Made by a program: the position numbers and the translations under genes. Below the pieces are notes generated by a model. The model was not told where the DNA came from, did no database searches, and saw only the letters and a program-made list of their open reading frames with translations. From JANPJV01 sp031425695 (GTDB lineage: Bacteria > Pseudomonadota > Gammaproteobacteria > Xanthomonadales > SZUA-5): DNA of 64,000 nucleotides. Shown piece by piece: positions 49,601 through 58,180 of the stretch. The stretch is from NCBI GenBank assembly GCA_031425695.1, contig JANPJV010000314.1:6071-70070 (forward strand), given 5' to 3'. Positions within the stretch are counted from its first letter, which is position 1. Each line of letters starts with the position of its first letter.

Positions 49601-49808
49601 ACGCATTCGCGCCGGCAACTGCTACGTCAACCGCAACATGATCGGCGCCGTGGTCGGCGTGCAACCCTTCGGCGGCGAAGGCCTCTCCGGCACCGGGCCC
49701 AAAGCCGGCGGCCCGCACTACCTGCACCGCTTCGCCACCGAGCGCACGCTCACCATCAACACGGCGGCGGTGGGGGGAAATGCGACGTTGATTGCGCAGG
49801 GGGGGTGA
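46656..49808 (+). CDS. putA: Bifunctional proline dehydrogenase / P5C dehydrogenase
   Basis: Oxidises proline to glutamate in two steps at the inner membrane face. 1050 residues, without the N-terminal ribbon-helix-helix domain of trifunctional PutA (E. coli about 1320). Proline dehydrogenase barrel: about 190-480 (YPDLVAAPSISVKLSALHPRYERAK; RLNVRLVKGAYWDSEIKRAQ; PCRVYAPVGTHEDLLPYLVRRLLENGANTSFVNR). Aldehyde dehydrogenase: about 560-1040 (CISPWNFPLAIYVGQV; FTGSTETARLI; catalytic Cys near 839 in GSAGQRCSATR; GPKAGGPHYLHRF). Start ATG 46656. Probably regulated by a separate factor, since PutA cannot repress itself here. Confidence 0.96.
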   Translation: MTPQAPLLQDAASDADESLLRLATNYARDEAEVVSELLRVAEMDAELKGRIHGTAADLVKRVRGRKADQSAVESFMREYDLSSEEGVMLMCVAEALLRIPDSETADKLISDKLGDANWQSHAGRSDSLLVNAGTWGLMLTGKLVRIAEDTKRNFFGAFKRLIARSGEPVVRLAVRQAMRIMGHQFVMGRTIEEAIGRSKDKDQRGYRHSYDMLGESALTSADALRYLESYRQAIIGIGRAGPYPDLVAAPSISVKLSALHPRYERAKRSRVLVELTPRVLALAELAKAQGIPMTIDAEEADRLELSLEIIARVHSSPTLADWQGFGLAVQAYQKRALGVIDWLGELARKTGRRLNVRLVKGAYWDSEIKRAQVDGHDGYPVFTRKPNTDLSYLACARRLLAQGDAIYPQFATHNAQTIAAIFHLAQGRPFEFQRLHGMGTDLYAEVIPAERLNVPCRVYAPVGTHEDLLPYLVRRLLENGANTSFVNRIVDESLPIDELIPHPGDVVAATEPKAHPRIPLPLNLYGVDRRNSRGINVGNDRELTELLKLTAAVRFGEIHAIPMVPGATSAKAAEPVTDPADRRRVLGSHQPADAAMVDKALANAQAAFPGWEATPVELRAQMLERAADLMEVHRAELIALCTREAGKTISDGVAEVREAVDFCRYYAQCARRDFVPKILPGPTGESNQLELHGRGIFVCISPWNFPLAIYVGQVVAALVAGNCVIAKPAEQTNLIAWRATQMLHQAGIPPAVLQFLPGAGSVVGARLTADARIAGVCFTGSTETARLINRTLAARDAAIAILIAETGGQNALIADSSALPEQLVKDAISGAFGSAGQRCSATRILFVQEDVAERTLTLLAGAMDELKLGDPGLLATDIGPVIDAEARQTLIDHAERMRREGRLIKAMATDDSHVHGCFFAPQAFEIDSLDRLQREVFGPVLHVIRYKASELDQVIDAINASGYGLTLGVHSRIDSTIERISSRIRAGNCYVNRNMIGAVVGVQPFGGEGLSGTGPKAGGPHYLHRFATERTLTINTAAVGGNATLIAQGG

Positions 49809-49814
49809 AAGCCG

Positions 49815-49880
49815 GTGTCGGTTTCGGACGTCGGTTTCGGAGGAGTGCTCTACCGAAACCGACAACCGAAACCGAAACCG
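49815..49880 (+). terminator. Inverted repeat downstream of putA
   Basis: Repeated GTCGGTTTCGG units (twice) face CCGAAACCGAC/CCGAAACCG units across GAGTGCTCTA, giving a long imperfect stem just after the stop codon. No T-run. Probably the putA transcript end or a host intergenic repeat. Confidence 0.5.
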
Positions 49881-49982
49881 TGGTTAAGCTCGCCCCACCG
49901 CTCGCCCTCTCGCGGAACCATCTTCCCCGCCCGCTGGTCTCCTGAACACTTGAGCCAAGCCTAAGCGGGCTAGAATGTGGTG

Positions 49983-51593
49983 ATGTATCTCGACTTTTAC
50001 GGCCTCAGCGAGGCCCCGTTCTCGATCACTCCGGATCCGCGCTTCGTCTACCTGAGCGAGCGCCATCGGGATGGGTTGGCGCATCTGCTGTATGGCGTCG
50101 GCCAGGGCGGATCGGGCGGGTTCGTGCAGCTGACGGGCGAGGTCGGGACCGGCAAGACCACACTTTGCCGGCTGCTGCTCGAACAGGTGCCGGACAAGAC
50201 CCGGATCGCGCTGCTGCTGAATCCGTTGCTCAATCCGGTCGAGTTGCTGGAAACCATCTGCGAAGAGCTGTCGATTGACCTCGAAGGCGCGCGCGGCAGC
50301 TTAAAGACGCTCACCGACCGGCTTAACGCGGTGTTGCTGAAAGCGCACGCCGATGGCGAGCGCGTGGTCGTTATCATCGACGAGGCACAGAATCTGTCCG
50401 TCGACGCGCTCGAGCAGGTGCGCTTGCTGACCAACCTCGAGACCTCGACGCAGAAGCTCATGCAGATCATCCTGCTCGGCCAGCCGGAGCTGCGCGACCT
50501 GCTCGATCGCCCGGATTTGCGCCAGCTCGCGCAACGCATCACCGCGCGCTATCACCTGACACCGCTGGATTCGGAAGAGACCGAAACCTATGTGCGCCAT
50601 CGGCTGCACGTCGCCGGCAGCGAGCGTATTCCATTCACCCGCCTCGCCCTGCGCAGCCTGCACCGCCGCTCCGGTGGCGTGCCGCGCCTGATCAACGTGA
50701 TCGCAGATCGGGCGCTGGTCGCCGGGTATGCGCGCTCGCTCGACAGCATCAACGAACGCGTCGTGGACGAGGCCGCCGACGAGGCGCTGCACGGTGGCTC
50801 GCGCAAGCGCCGGCGCCTGGGCGCATTTGCGGCGTTGGCGGCGGCATCGCTGCTGCTTTCGGTAATCGCAATCTGGTGGCCACGAACGCCGGAGCCCACC
50901 ACCCAGGCGGTTGCCGCGGTGGCGCCGCCCGTGCCAGCGGAGGCACCCGACGCCGCGTTGCAGCGCTTACTCGCCGCGAGCCAGGATGACGACCACCAGG
51001 CCTGGTCGCGGCTGGCCGAACTCTGGCAGATCCCGGTCGATGCCGACGGTCTGGCGCAACTGGCCGCGTGCGCAGGCGCAATCGGCGAGGGCGTCTACTG
51101 TCTGCGGGCCAGCGGGCCGCTCGGGCGGCTCGCCAAGCTGAATCGCCCGGTCATCCTGCGCCTGCGCAAGGCAAGTGGCTTCACTTCGGCGCTACTGCTG
51201 GGCCTGGACGATGTGCATGCACGCCTGGAGATCGCCGGCGAACCGCTGACCGTGCCACGCTCGTTGATCGAGCTGCATTGGTTCGGCGACTATCGAGCAC
51301 TCTGGCGCGCGCCTGAATTCGTGCCCTCGGTGCTGCGCATCGGCGATCGCGGACCGGGTGTCGCGTGGCTGCGTGAACGTTTGGCCGGCGCCGAGGTCCA
51401 AGAGGGACTGGATGGTCCGGTGATCACCAACGCCGAGTTCGATGCGGAGCTCGAGCGCCGGCTGCGCCGCCTGCAGATCCGCCTCGGCCTGGTGGCCGAC
51501 GGGATTGCGGGTTCGGAGACGCAGATGGCGCTTGCCAGTTACGATGCCCTTGGCCCGCGTCTCGCGCGCCTCGATACGCCGCCGCGAGGTTGA
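49983..51593 (+). CDS. gspA: ExeA/GspA-type AAA ATPase with peptidoglycan-binding domain
   Basis: 536 residues from ATG 49983 (MYLDFYGLSEAPFSITPDPRF, the standard GspA start; the GTGs just upstream are not needed). Walker A GEVGTGKTT (52-60), Walker B VVVIIDEAQNL (128-138). One membrane helix (about 280-300). Periplasmic part with a C-terminal peptidoglycan-binding repeat (IGDRGPGVAWLRERL ... RLQIRLGLVADGIAGSETQMAL). With GspB it assembles the type II secretin through peptidoglycan. Confidence 0.9.
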   Translation: MYLDFYGLSEAPFSITPDPRFVYLSERHRDGLAHLLYGVGQGGSGGFVQLTGEVGTGKTTLCRLLLEQVPDKTRIALLLNPLLNPVELLETICEELSIDLEGARGSLKTLTDRLNAVLLKAHADGERVVVIIDEAQNLSVDALEQVRLLTNLETSTQKLMQIILLGQPELRDLLDRPDLRQLAQRITARYHLTPLDSEETETYVRHRLHVAGSERIPFTRLALRSLHRRSGGVPRLINVIADRALVAGYARSLDSINERVVDEAADEALHGGSRKRRRLGAFAALAAASLLLSVIAIWWPRTPEPTTQAVAAVAPPVPAEAPDAALQRLLAASQDDDHQAWSRLAELWQIPVDADGLAQLAACAGAIGEGVYCLRASGPLGRLAKLNRPVILRLRKASGFTSALLLGLDDVHARLEIAGEPLTVPRSLIELHWFGDYRALWRAPEFVPSVLRIGDRGPGVAWLRERLAGAEVQEGLDGPVITNAEFDAELERRLRRLQIRLGLVADGIAGSETQMALASYDALGPRLARLDTPPRG

Positions 51594-51597
51594 TGCA

Positions 51598-52500
51598 ATG
51601 TCTTTGATTCTGGATGCGTTGAAGAAGTCCGAAGCGGAACGCCGTCGCGGCCTGCCGCCTGGGCTCAACACGCCGTTCAGTGCGCCGCGCCGGCGCCGCC
51701 ATATGCCGTGGGTAGCCGGAGCTGGTGCGGTCCTGCTTGCGGCCGGGGTTGCCAGCGGCTGGGTGTTGCTCAATCGCAGCCGTGACAACGCCGCGCCCGA
51801 CCTGGCCGCGGTTCCAGCCGCACCGGGCGATTCCGGCAGCCTCGTCAGCGCGGCTGCCCCCGGCGTTCCGGCAACGAGCGCCGCTGCCGGCGCGCCGCTG
51901 CCGGTCGCGCTCGCGTCCGCCGAGAGCCAGGCCGAACTGCAGCAGACCTATGGTGGGCTGGCTGGCAACGGCAATGGTGGCAGTGTGTCGGGTGGCGGGC
52001 TGCCTACCCCTGAGCGCGCCGGGCTGTTCACGCCGAGCGCCAATCCCGAATCCCAGGTCGCTGCTGAGACCGCGCCACCCGTACCCGCCGCGCCGGCACC
52101 CGAGCCCGTGATGCCGCCCGCCGCCCCCACCGTCGCCGCGCTCGCGCCACCGCTCGCAGCTCCGGATCCGATGCCGGCAGCGATTGCGCCGCCACCGAGC
52201 TTCGATCCCAAGAACGAGCTGCCCATGACTCCGCCGGCAGCGGTGACCCAGCCGCAGGAAGGCATGTTGGTGGTGCATCAGCTGCCTTATGCCCTGCGCA
52301 AGGAATTGCCCAAGCTCGAGCTGTCGATGCATGTCTACAGCCCGGTCGCCGAAGAGCGCTTCATCGTCCTCAACGGCAAGCGCTTCAACCTGAGTTCCCC
52401 GGCTCCCGGCCCGGAGCTCAACCTCGTCGATATCGTTGACGACGGCGCGGTGCTCGAGTTCCGCGGCCAGCGGTTCTTGTTGCCGCGGGTGTCGTACTAG
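51598..52500 (+). CDS. gspB: GspB-type secretin assembly protein
   Basis: 300 residues from ATG 51598. N-terminus MSLILDALKKSEAERRRG is the GspB signature. A membrane helix (about 40-57, WVAGAGAVLLAAGVASGWVLL), a long Pro/Ala-rich periplasmic spacer, and the C-terminal GspB domain (LPYALRKELPKLELSMHVYSPVAEERFIVLNGKRF ... LEFRGQRFLLP). 4 bp after gspA. Confidence 0.9.
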   Translation: MSLILDALKKSEAERRRGLPPGLNTPFSAPRRRRHMPWVAGAGAVLLAAGVASGWVLLNRSRDNAAPDLAAVPAAPGDSGSLVSAAAPGVPATSAAAGAPLPVALASAESQAELQQTYGGLAGNGNGGSVSGGGLPTPERAGLFTPSANPESQVAAETAPPVPAAPAPEPVMPPAAPTVAALAPPLAAPDPMPAAIAPPPSFDPKNELPMTPPAAVTQPQEGMLVVHQLPYALRKELPKLELSMHVYSPVAEERFIVLNGKRFNLSSPAPGPELNLVDIVDDGAVLEFRGQRFLLPRVSY

Positions 52501-52567
52501 GGCCCTGAACCCTCCTGGCGCCGGTCACGCATTGCGCCCGTTACCGCAGACGTGGATGGCAGCTTTG

Positions 52568-52751
52568 GTAGCGTGGCTCTGAGCGCGCGTCGAGCTGGTA
52601 TTTCGCGCACAAGCGATCGCGCCAGCGCCGCGTATGGCCACGGAGCGTAGATATCGACATTTGAAGGGAACGCTTCGTCGCGAAACGCGGCGCTGGCGCG
52701 ATTACCGATTTCGTGATGACCAACACCACGCGCGCTCAGGGCCACGCTACG
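52568..52751. repeat. GTAG-ended long palindromic intergenic element
   Basis: Starts GTAGCGTGGC and ends GCCACGCTAC. Outer arms GTAGCGTGGCTCTGAGCGCG (52568-52587) and its near-complement ending at 52751. Inner arms ATCGCGCCAGCGCCGCGT (52616-52633) and ACGCGGCGCTGGCGCGAT (52685-52702), 18 bp perfect. Centre about 51 bp. Resembles paired GTAG-type REP elements of Xanthomonadales. No gene is visible in 52501-52838. Confidence 0.65.
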
Positions 52752-52838
52752 TTCGGCTCTCGCGACCCGTGAGGCCGTTTGCCTACTACACGCACTTTGC
52801 CCGGATACTGTCGGCTTCCGTGAAGCCGGCCATACCCA

Positions 52839-53513
52839 TTGTTCGTACGCGTTGACGAAAAACCAAAGCGGCGCTGGCATTGGGCGACGCCGGCGTTGGT
52901 GCTGGCGTGCATGGGCATGGCAGTGTGGCAGGCATTGGCGGCGCCGACGGAGCGCTATGCGGTGCTGCAGAGTTGGGGGACGATTCCGGCAGAGCTGCGC
53001 CTCGATCCCTCGGCCTTGCTCGGCGGTTCCGGGTTGCGCCTCTTCAGCGCGCTGTTCGTGCACGCCGACTGGACCCACCTCTTCGGCAACCTGTTGTTTC
53101 TAGGCCTGTTCGGCGCCGGCGTCGAGCGCACGCTTGGATCCTTGCGCCTGCTGTTCCTGTTCCTGATCGCCGGCGCCGCCGCGAACCTCTTTGCCGCGCT
53201 CATGTCGCCGCTGGTCAACGTGCCGATCATCGGATCGTCGGGCGCCGTCTCCGCGCTCATTGGCGCCTACGTGTTGCTCTATCCACGCTCGCACCTGGGC
53301 GTCATCCTGCCGCTCGGGCTGTACTTCCAGCTCGTGCGCGTCCCGGCCATCCACCTGATCGCCATCTGGCTGCTGTTCCAGTTCTTGGAAACCCTCGGCA
53401 CCCGCGCCGGCGCGATCGCCTGGTGGGCCCACGTCTTCGGCTTCGCCAACGGCATCGTCCTAGCCTTGACCCTCCGCCCCTGGCTCTACCGACGGGATGC
53501 GCGGCTGTTGTGA
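52839..53513 (+). CDS. Rhomboid-family intramembrane serine protease
   Basis: 224 residues, six membrane helices. Catalytic Ser134 in IGSSGAVSAL and His198 in WWAHVFGF; the conserved HADWTHLFGN loop at 75-84 and ER near 96-97 are present. Cleaves membrane-anchored substrates; the substrate is unknown. A TTG at 52839 is the only start after the in-frame stop at 52821-52823 that includes the whole first helix. Confidence 0.85.
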   Translation: MFVRVDEKPKRRWHWATPALVLACMGMAVWQALAAPTERYAVLQSWGTIPAELRLDPSALLGGSGLRLFSALFVHADWTHLFGNLLFLGLFGAGVERTLGSLRLLFLFLIAGAAANLFAALMSPLVNVPIIGSSGAVSALIGAYVLLYPRSHLGVILPLGLYFQLVRVPAIHLIAIWLLFQFLETLGTRAGAIAWWAHVFGFANGIVLALTLRPWLYRRDARLL

Positions 53514-53534
53514 AAGCCGCAAGAAAAGCAAGAA

Positions 53535-53649
53535 TTTATCCACAGATTACGCAGATTTCCGCAGATTAAAAGCAATAGATTGGCCACCGACATGCGAGGC
53601 TCAACGAGCTTCTAATCTGCGCAAATCGGCTCTTAATCTGTGGATAAAA
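53535..53649. repeat. TTATCCACAGATT intergenic repeat, copy 1
   Basis: Begins TTTATCCACAGATTACGCAG and ends AATCTGTGGATAAAAG with internal GCAGATT/AATCTGCG copies, forming an inverted repeat. A related copy lies at 55104-55203, so the ctpA-type gene is bracketed. Between the rhomboid and protease genes (convergent). Confidence 0.65.
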
Positions 53650-53670
53650 GCTTCTGCTCTTGTGCCTCTG

Positions 53671-55023
53671 CTATTTCTCCGGCTTCGCCGCCACCGGGGC
53701 CTGCCAGCGGGAGAGGGCGCGGAGGATGTTCACGGCTTCCTGGAGGACGAAGTCGGCGTCGGGGCCGGTGGTAGGCGTCGCGGCCGCACCAGGCGTAGGG
53801 GCAGCCTCGCGGTTACGGTTGCCGAGATGGCCGGGCAGCTCGGCTTCGGTGATGTTGGCAAAGGCGCGGCTGATCGGCTTGAGCTCGGCGGCCTGCAACT
53901 CGACGTCGGGGACGATGCCTTCAGCCTGGATCGAACGGCCGCCCGGGGTGAAGTAGAGGGCGGTGGTGAGCTTGATGGCCTCGCCACTTTCCAGCGGGAG
54001 GACCGACTGCACCGAGCCTTTGCCGAAGGTGCGCTGGCCGAGGATGAGTGCGCGCTTGCGATCCTGCAGCGCGCCCGCGACGATTTCGCTGGCCGAGGCC
54101 GAGCCGCCATCGACGAGCACGACCAGTGGCGCGCCCTTGAGCACGTCGCCGGCGGTTGCATTGAATTCAGCGCTCGCCATCGGCACGCGGCCGCGGGTGC
54201 TTACGATCACGCCGCTGTCGAGGAAGAGATCGCTGACCTCGACCGCGGCATCGAGCAGGCCGCCCGGATTGCTGCGCAGGTCGACAACCAGGCCCTCGAG
54301 CGGTTTCTTCGGCTTGATCAGGGCGGCGATGCGCTTGGCGACTTCTTCGCCGGTGTTGTCCTGGAAGGCGGCAATGCGTACATAGCCGAAGCCCGGCGCG
54401 AGCAAGCGCGCGCGTACCGCAGTGACGTCGATCACTTCGCGCGTGAGCTCGAGATCGATCGGCGGCTGGCCGGCGCGCAGCACGGTGATCTTGACCTTGG
54501 TACCGGCGGCGCCACGCATGCGGTCGATCGCAATGTCGGCGTTGTCGCTTTCGACCGCCAGCCCGTCAATTCGCGAGATCACATCCCCCGACTGGACGCC
54601 GGCACGCGCTGCGGGAGACTCGTCGAGCGGCGCGATCACCGTGAGCTGGCCGCCACGGATCTGCACCTCCAGCCCGAGGCCACCGTAGCTGCCGCTGGTG
54701 CCATCGGTCAGTGCCTGCAGGTCGTTCTTGCGCAGGTACGCGCTGTGCGGATCGAGATCGAGCAGCAGCCCACGGATCGCCGCCTTCATCAGTTGCTGCG
54801 CACTGACCGGCTCGACATACGAGCGCTGCACTTCGCGGAACACCGCGGTGAACACCCGGATGTCCTCGACGCTGACCTCGTCAGAGCCGGCGACCTTGGC
54901 GCTCTCGACGACCGTGTTGGTAGCCGGCTTGTCCGCCGCGGACTTCGGCTCGGCCGCGTGGACATGCGACATCAGGACCACGGCAAGAGTTGCGAATAAA
55001 GGGCGCAGCACAGGCAGGGTCAT
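53671..55023 (-). CDS. Carboxy-terminal processing protease (S41), CtpA-type
   Basis: 450 residues: signal peptide (about 1-23), PDZ domain (about 105-195, SYGGLGLEVQIRGG; SGDVISRIDG) and S41 core with catalytic Ser308 (VDGGSASASE) and Lys335 (QRTFGKGSVQ). LRSNPGGLLDAAVEVSDLFL is the substrate strand. Periplasmic; degrades or trims proteins with unstructured C-termini. Often lies beside envC and gpmI in gammaproteobacteria, as here. Confidence 0.92.
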   Translation of the reverse strand: MTLPVLRPLFATLAVVLMSHVHAAEPKSAADKPATNTVVESAKVAGSDEVSVEDIRVFTAVFREVQRSYVEPVSAQQLMKAAIRGLLLDLDPHSAYLRKNDLQALTDGTSGSYGGLGLEVQIRGGQLTVIAPLDESPAARAGVQSGDVISRIDGLAVESDNADIAIDRMRGAAGTKVKITVLRAGQPPIDLELTREVIDVTAVRARLLAPGFGYVRIAAFQDNTGEEVAKRIAALIKPKKPLEGLVVDLRSNPGGLLDAAVEVSDLFLDSGVIVSTRGRVPMASAEFNATAGDVLKGAPLVVLVDGGSASASEIVAGALQDRKRALILGQRTFGKGSVQSVLPLESGEAIKLTTALYFTPGGRSIQAEGIVPDVELQAAELKPISRAFANITEAELPGHLGNRNREAAPTPGAAATPTTGPDADFVLQEAVNILRALSRWQAPVAAKPEK

Positions 55024-55103
55024 GGTCGATGGGCGTCAGGAGGCTGGTGGCAGTATAGGTTCGACTGTGCCCGTCGAAGAGCATCAACAAAGCAAAGCAC
55101 TTC

Positions 55104-55203
55104 TATCCACAGATTTCGCAGATTTACGCAGATTAAAAACCAGCAGCGACGTCGGCTTGCATTGCTCTTAATCTGCGTAATCGGCTCTTAATCTGCGGAT
55201 AAG
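55104..55203. repeat. TTATCCACAGATT intergenic repeat, copy 2
   Basis: TATCCACAGATTTCGCAGATTTACGCAG ... CTTAATCTGCGTAATCGG, CTTAATCTGCGGATAAGG. Same family as 53535-53649, in the ctpA-envC gap. Confidence 0.65.
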
Positions 55204-55236
55204 GCTCTCCGCTTCTTGCTCTTGTGCTCTCGCTGC

Positions 55237-56448
55237 CTACTTCCCCCACCACCGCCCCGGATCGAGCGCCTGGCCGCGGTGGCGGAGCTCGAAGTACAGG
55301 CCTGGCTCGGAGGCGCCGCCGGAATCGCCAACGGTGGCCAGCGGGGCGCCGGCTTCGACCCAGTCGCCTTCGGCTTTTTCGAGTGTCTCGCAGCGGCCGT
55401 AGAGGCTCATGTAGCCATCGCCGTGGTCGAGGATCAGCAGCAAGCCATAGCCACGCAGCCAGTCGGCAAAGGCGACGCGGCCACGCGCGACGGCTTTGAC
55501 CGGAGTGCCGCGCTCGGCCAGGATGTGGGTTCCGGCGCTGGCGCGACCGCCCGGCCCGGCCTGTCCGAAACCGATGCTGGTGCGGCCGGCGAGTGGACGA
55601 CCCAAGTTGCCCTTGGATTCGGCAAACGGACGATCCTGCGGCAGCAGTGAGGGTACGTCACCGATCACATCGCGCAATTGTGCGAGCAGGCTTTCGATCT
55701 CCTGCGACTCACGGCCGAGATCTTCGACACGCGCTTCGACCTTCGCCAGCTCGCTCTTCAGGCCCTTGACGATGTCACCGCGGCGCGCGCGATCGGCGGC
55801 GAGCTCGGCCAGGTTCTGTTCTTCGAGCACGCGCACGGCGGCGAGCGCCTGGGCCGCGATCTCAGTGTCGGCAAGCACCTTTTCGAGGCCCGCGAGCAAT
55901 TCCCGGACGCGGCCGATGCGGCTCATGCGCACTCGCTGCAACTGGGTCGAATACGCCATCAACCGGCCGGTGTCCGACATCTGGTCCTGGGCGAGGATGA
56001 GCTTCAGGGTATCCAGCCGCCCGAGCACGTAAGCCGAGCGCAGCAGGGCCGCGAGCGCGGATTTTTCACCAGAGAGATCGGTTTCGAGGCGCGCCGATTC
56101 GGCCTGCAGCTCGATCAGTCGTGCCTCTTCCAGCACGGCCTCGGCAGCCAATCGCTTGAGCGTTTCCTTGCGACCGGCGATCTCCTTGTCGACCTTGCGC
56201 AACTCGGCGATCGCGACATCGACGGCGCCCTTGCGCTGCGTGCGTTCCAGCTCGGCCTTGGCAACCTGCGCACCGATGGCCTCCAGGCGATCGACCAGGC
56301 CGGCTTCGTTGCTCATGTCGGCAGGCTGGGCGAAGGCGGGGATCGCCAGGCCTGAGAGGATGATTACCAGCAGCAGCAAAGCAAGAGCTCGCGGCCATGG
56401 CCGCTCCCACGATGGCTGCTCCCACGAGCGATTCACGCGCGTGCTCAT
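55237..56448 (-). CDS. envC: Murein hydrolase activator EnvC
   Basis: 403 residues from ATG 56448 (ATGA overlap with the gpmI stop). Membrane/signal segment (about 20-41), long coiled coil (about 45-255, DRLEAIGAQVAKAELERTQ ...), and a degenerate LytM domain (about 290-403, GTHILAERGTPVKAVARGRVAFADWLRGYGLLLILDHGDGYMSLYG). The zinc-binding HxxxD and HxH residues of active LytM enzymes are absent, as in EnvC, which activates amidases during division. The first 20 residues derive from an intergenic-type repeat. Confidence 0.88.
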   Translation of the reverse strand: MSTRVNRSWEQPSWERPWPRALALLLLVIILSGLAIPAFAQPADMSNEAGLVDRLEAIGAQVAKAELERTQRKGAVDVAIAELRKVDKEIAGRKETLKRLAAEAVLEEARLIELQAESARLETDLSGEKSALAALLRSAYVLGRLDTLKLILAQDQMSDTGRLMAYSTQLQRVRMSRIGRVRELLAGLEKVLADTEIAAQALAAVRVLEEQNLAELAADRARRGDIVKGLKSELAKVEARVEDLGRESQEIESLLAQLRDVIGDVPSLLPQDRPFAESKGNLGRPLAGRTSIGFGQAGPGGRASAGTHILAERGTPVKAVARGRVAFADWLRGYGLLLILDHGDGYMSLYGRCETLEKAEGDWVEAGAPLATVGDSGGASEPGLYFELRHRGQALDPGRWWGK

Positions 56449-57968
56449 TCGGCGAACAGCGAGCGCCCGCTCATTTCGGCGGGGATCGGGAGCTGCATGA
56501 GCTCGAGGATGGTGGGTGCGAGGTCGCGCAGTGCGCCGCCGTCGCGCAGGCGCGCGGGGCCGCCGACGTAGACGACCGGGACCGGATTCATCGAGTGCTG
56601 GGTGGCGGGCTGGCCACTTTCCGCGTCCCACATGTCTTCGAGGTTTCCATGATCGGCGGTGACCAGCATGGCGCCACCGCTGCGCAGGATTGCGGCTTCG
56701 AGCCGACCGAGCGCGGCATCCACGGTTTCGGCCGCGGCGATCGCTGCCGCCATGATGCCGGTGTGGCCAACCATGTCCGGATTGGCGATGTTGCACACGA
56801 TGAGATCGAACCGGCGTTCCTCGATTGCTTCGACCAGCCGATCGGTAACTTCAGGACAGCTCATCTGCGGCGCCAAGTCATAGGTCGCGACTTTGGGCGA
56901 CGGCACCAGGATGCGCTCCTCACCGGGGTAGACGGCTTCGCGCCCGCCGCTGAAGAAAAACGTCACGTGCGCGTATTTTTCGGTTTCAGCGATGCGCAGC
57001 TGGGTGCGCCCTTGCGCGGCCAGGACTTCCGGCAGGGTGTTGGCCATGCTCTGCGCAGCAAAGGCGATGCTGCTGGGAATATCGTCGGCATATTGGGTCA
57101 GGCTAACGAAGTCGGCCAGCAGGGGAACGCGCATCCGCGCGAAGCCCACGAACTTGGGATCGATGAAGGCCTTGCTGATTTCGCGCGCGCGGTCGGCGCG
57201 GAAGTTCATGAAGACGACGGCATCGCCATCGGCCACCGGAACACCCCCAGCAATCGTGGTTGGCGCCACGAACTCGTCGTTTTCGCCACGTGCATAGGCG
57301 GCGGCGAGCGCGCTCGTCGCGTCGGCTGCGTCGAAATCTCCACGCGCATCGACGATCGCCTGCCACGCGCGTTCGACGCGGTCCCAACGCTGGTCCCGGT
57401 CCATGCCGTAGTAGCGTCCGCCGACGCTGGCGATCCGCACTTGCGGCACCTGTGCACACAGCCCCTGCAGCCGCTCGAGCGAGGGCAGGGCACTGCGGGG
57501 CGGCGTATCCCGGCCATCGAGGAACACATGCACGGCAATGCGCGCGGCGCCCTGGCGCGCGGCCATTTCCAGGAAGTGCAGGATGTGGTCTTCGTGGCTG
57601 TGGACGCCACCGGGTGAGAGCAGCCCGAGCACATGCAGCGTCCGTCCGTTAGCGGACACTTTTTGGACGGCCGCGGACAAGACCGGGTTGGTTTCGAAGC
57701 TGCCATCGGCAATGGCGGCGTCGACGCGGGTCAGGTCCTGGTAGACGATCCGACCGGCGCCGAGGTTCATATGACCCACCTCGGAGTTGCCCATCTGGCC
57801 TTCCGGCAGGCCGACGGCCAGCCCATCGGTGCGAATCAGCGTTCGCGGGCTGGTCGCCCACAGGCGATCCCAGTGGGGTGTGTGCGCGAGGTGGATCGCG
57901 TTGTCTGGCGCGGGCTCCGCGTATCCCCAGCCATCGAGGATCAGGAGCAGGATCGGCTTCGGCGGCAT
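56445..57968 (-). CDS. gpmI: 2,3-bisphosphoglycerate-independent phosphoglycerate mutase
   Basis: 507 residues. Interconverts 3- and 2-phosphoglycerate using two Mn ions. ILDGWGYAE (metal ligand Asp, about 10), catalytic Ser in MGNSEVGHMNLGAGR (about 61), HVFLDGRDTPP, INFRADRAREIS, and VTADHGNLEDM with GHTGIMAA. The length matches the family. First gene of the gpmI-envC-(ctpA) group. Confidence 0.96.
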   Translation of the reverse strand: MPPKPILLLILDGWGYAEPAPDNAIHLAHTPHWDRLWATSPRTLIRTDGLAVGLPEGQMGNSEVGHMNLGAGRIVYQDLTRVDAAIADGSFETNPVLSAAVQKVSANGRTLHVLGLLSPGGVHSHEDHILHFLEMAARQGAARIAVHVFLDGRDTPPRSALPSLERLQGLCAQVPQVRIASVGGRYYGMDRDQRWDRVERAWQAIVDARGDFDAADATSALAAAYARGENDEFVAPTTIAGGVPVADGDAVVFMNFRADRAREISKAFIDPKFVGFARMRVPLLADFVSLTQYADDIPSSIAFAAQSMANTLPEVLAAQGRTQLRIAETEKYAHVTFFFSGGREAVYPGEERILVPSPKVATYDLAPQMSCPEVTDRLVEAIEERRFDLIVCNIANPDMVGHTGIMAAAIAAAETVDAALGRLEAAILRSGGAMLVTADHGNLEDMWDAESGQPATQHSMNPVPVVYVGGPARLRDGGALRDLAPTILELMQLPIPAEMSGRSLFAE

Positions 57969-58180
57969 GCGCGTTTCGTCAGGTGCAGGCGGGATCGCTC
58001 CGATGCTAGCCGAGCGCGTGCCTTGTGCGCCGCCAGCAATTCCGGAGTTGGCCGCGACCCGTGCCGGAAGTTGGGTCGCGCCTCACGCAACCAAAGTGGC
58101 TGCGGCTGCATCTATTGGATGGCACAGGGATTGCAATCGCTCCCGCACCAGATTCGAACCCAGACCTTAAGGAGGTCACC

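Noticed and set aside
52634..52855. Small rightward frame upstream of the rhomboid gene
   Set aside because: Lies within the GTAG palindromic element and has a composition typical of repeat DNA.
53497..54999. Rightward open frame opposite the ctpA-type protease
   Set aside because: Antisense shadow; the leftward frame has PDZ and S41 motifs.
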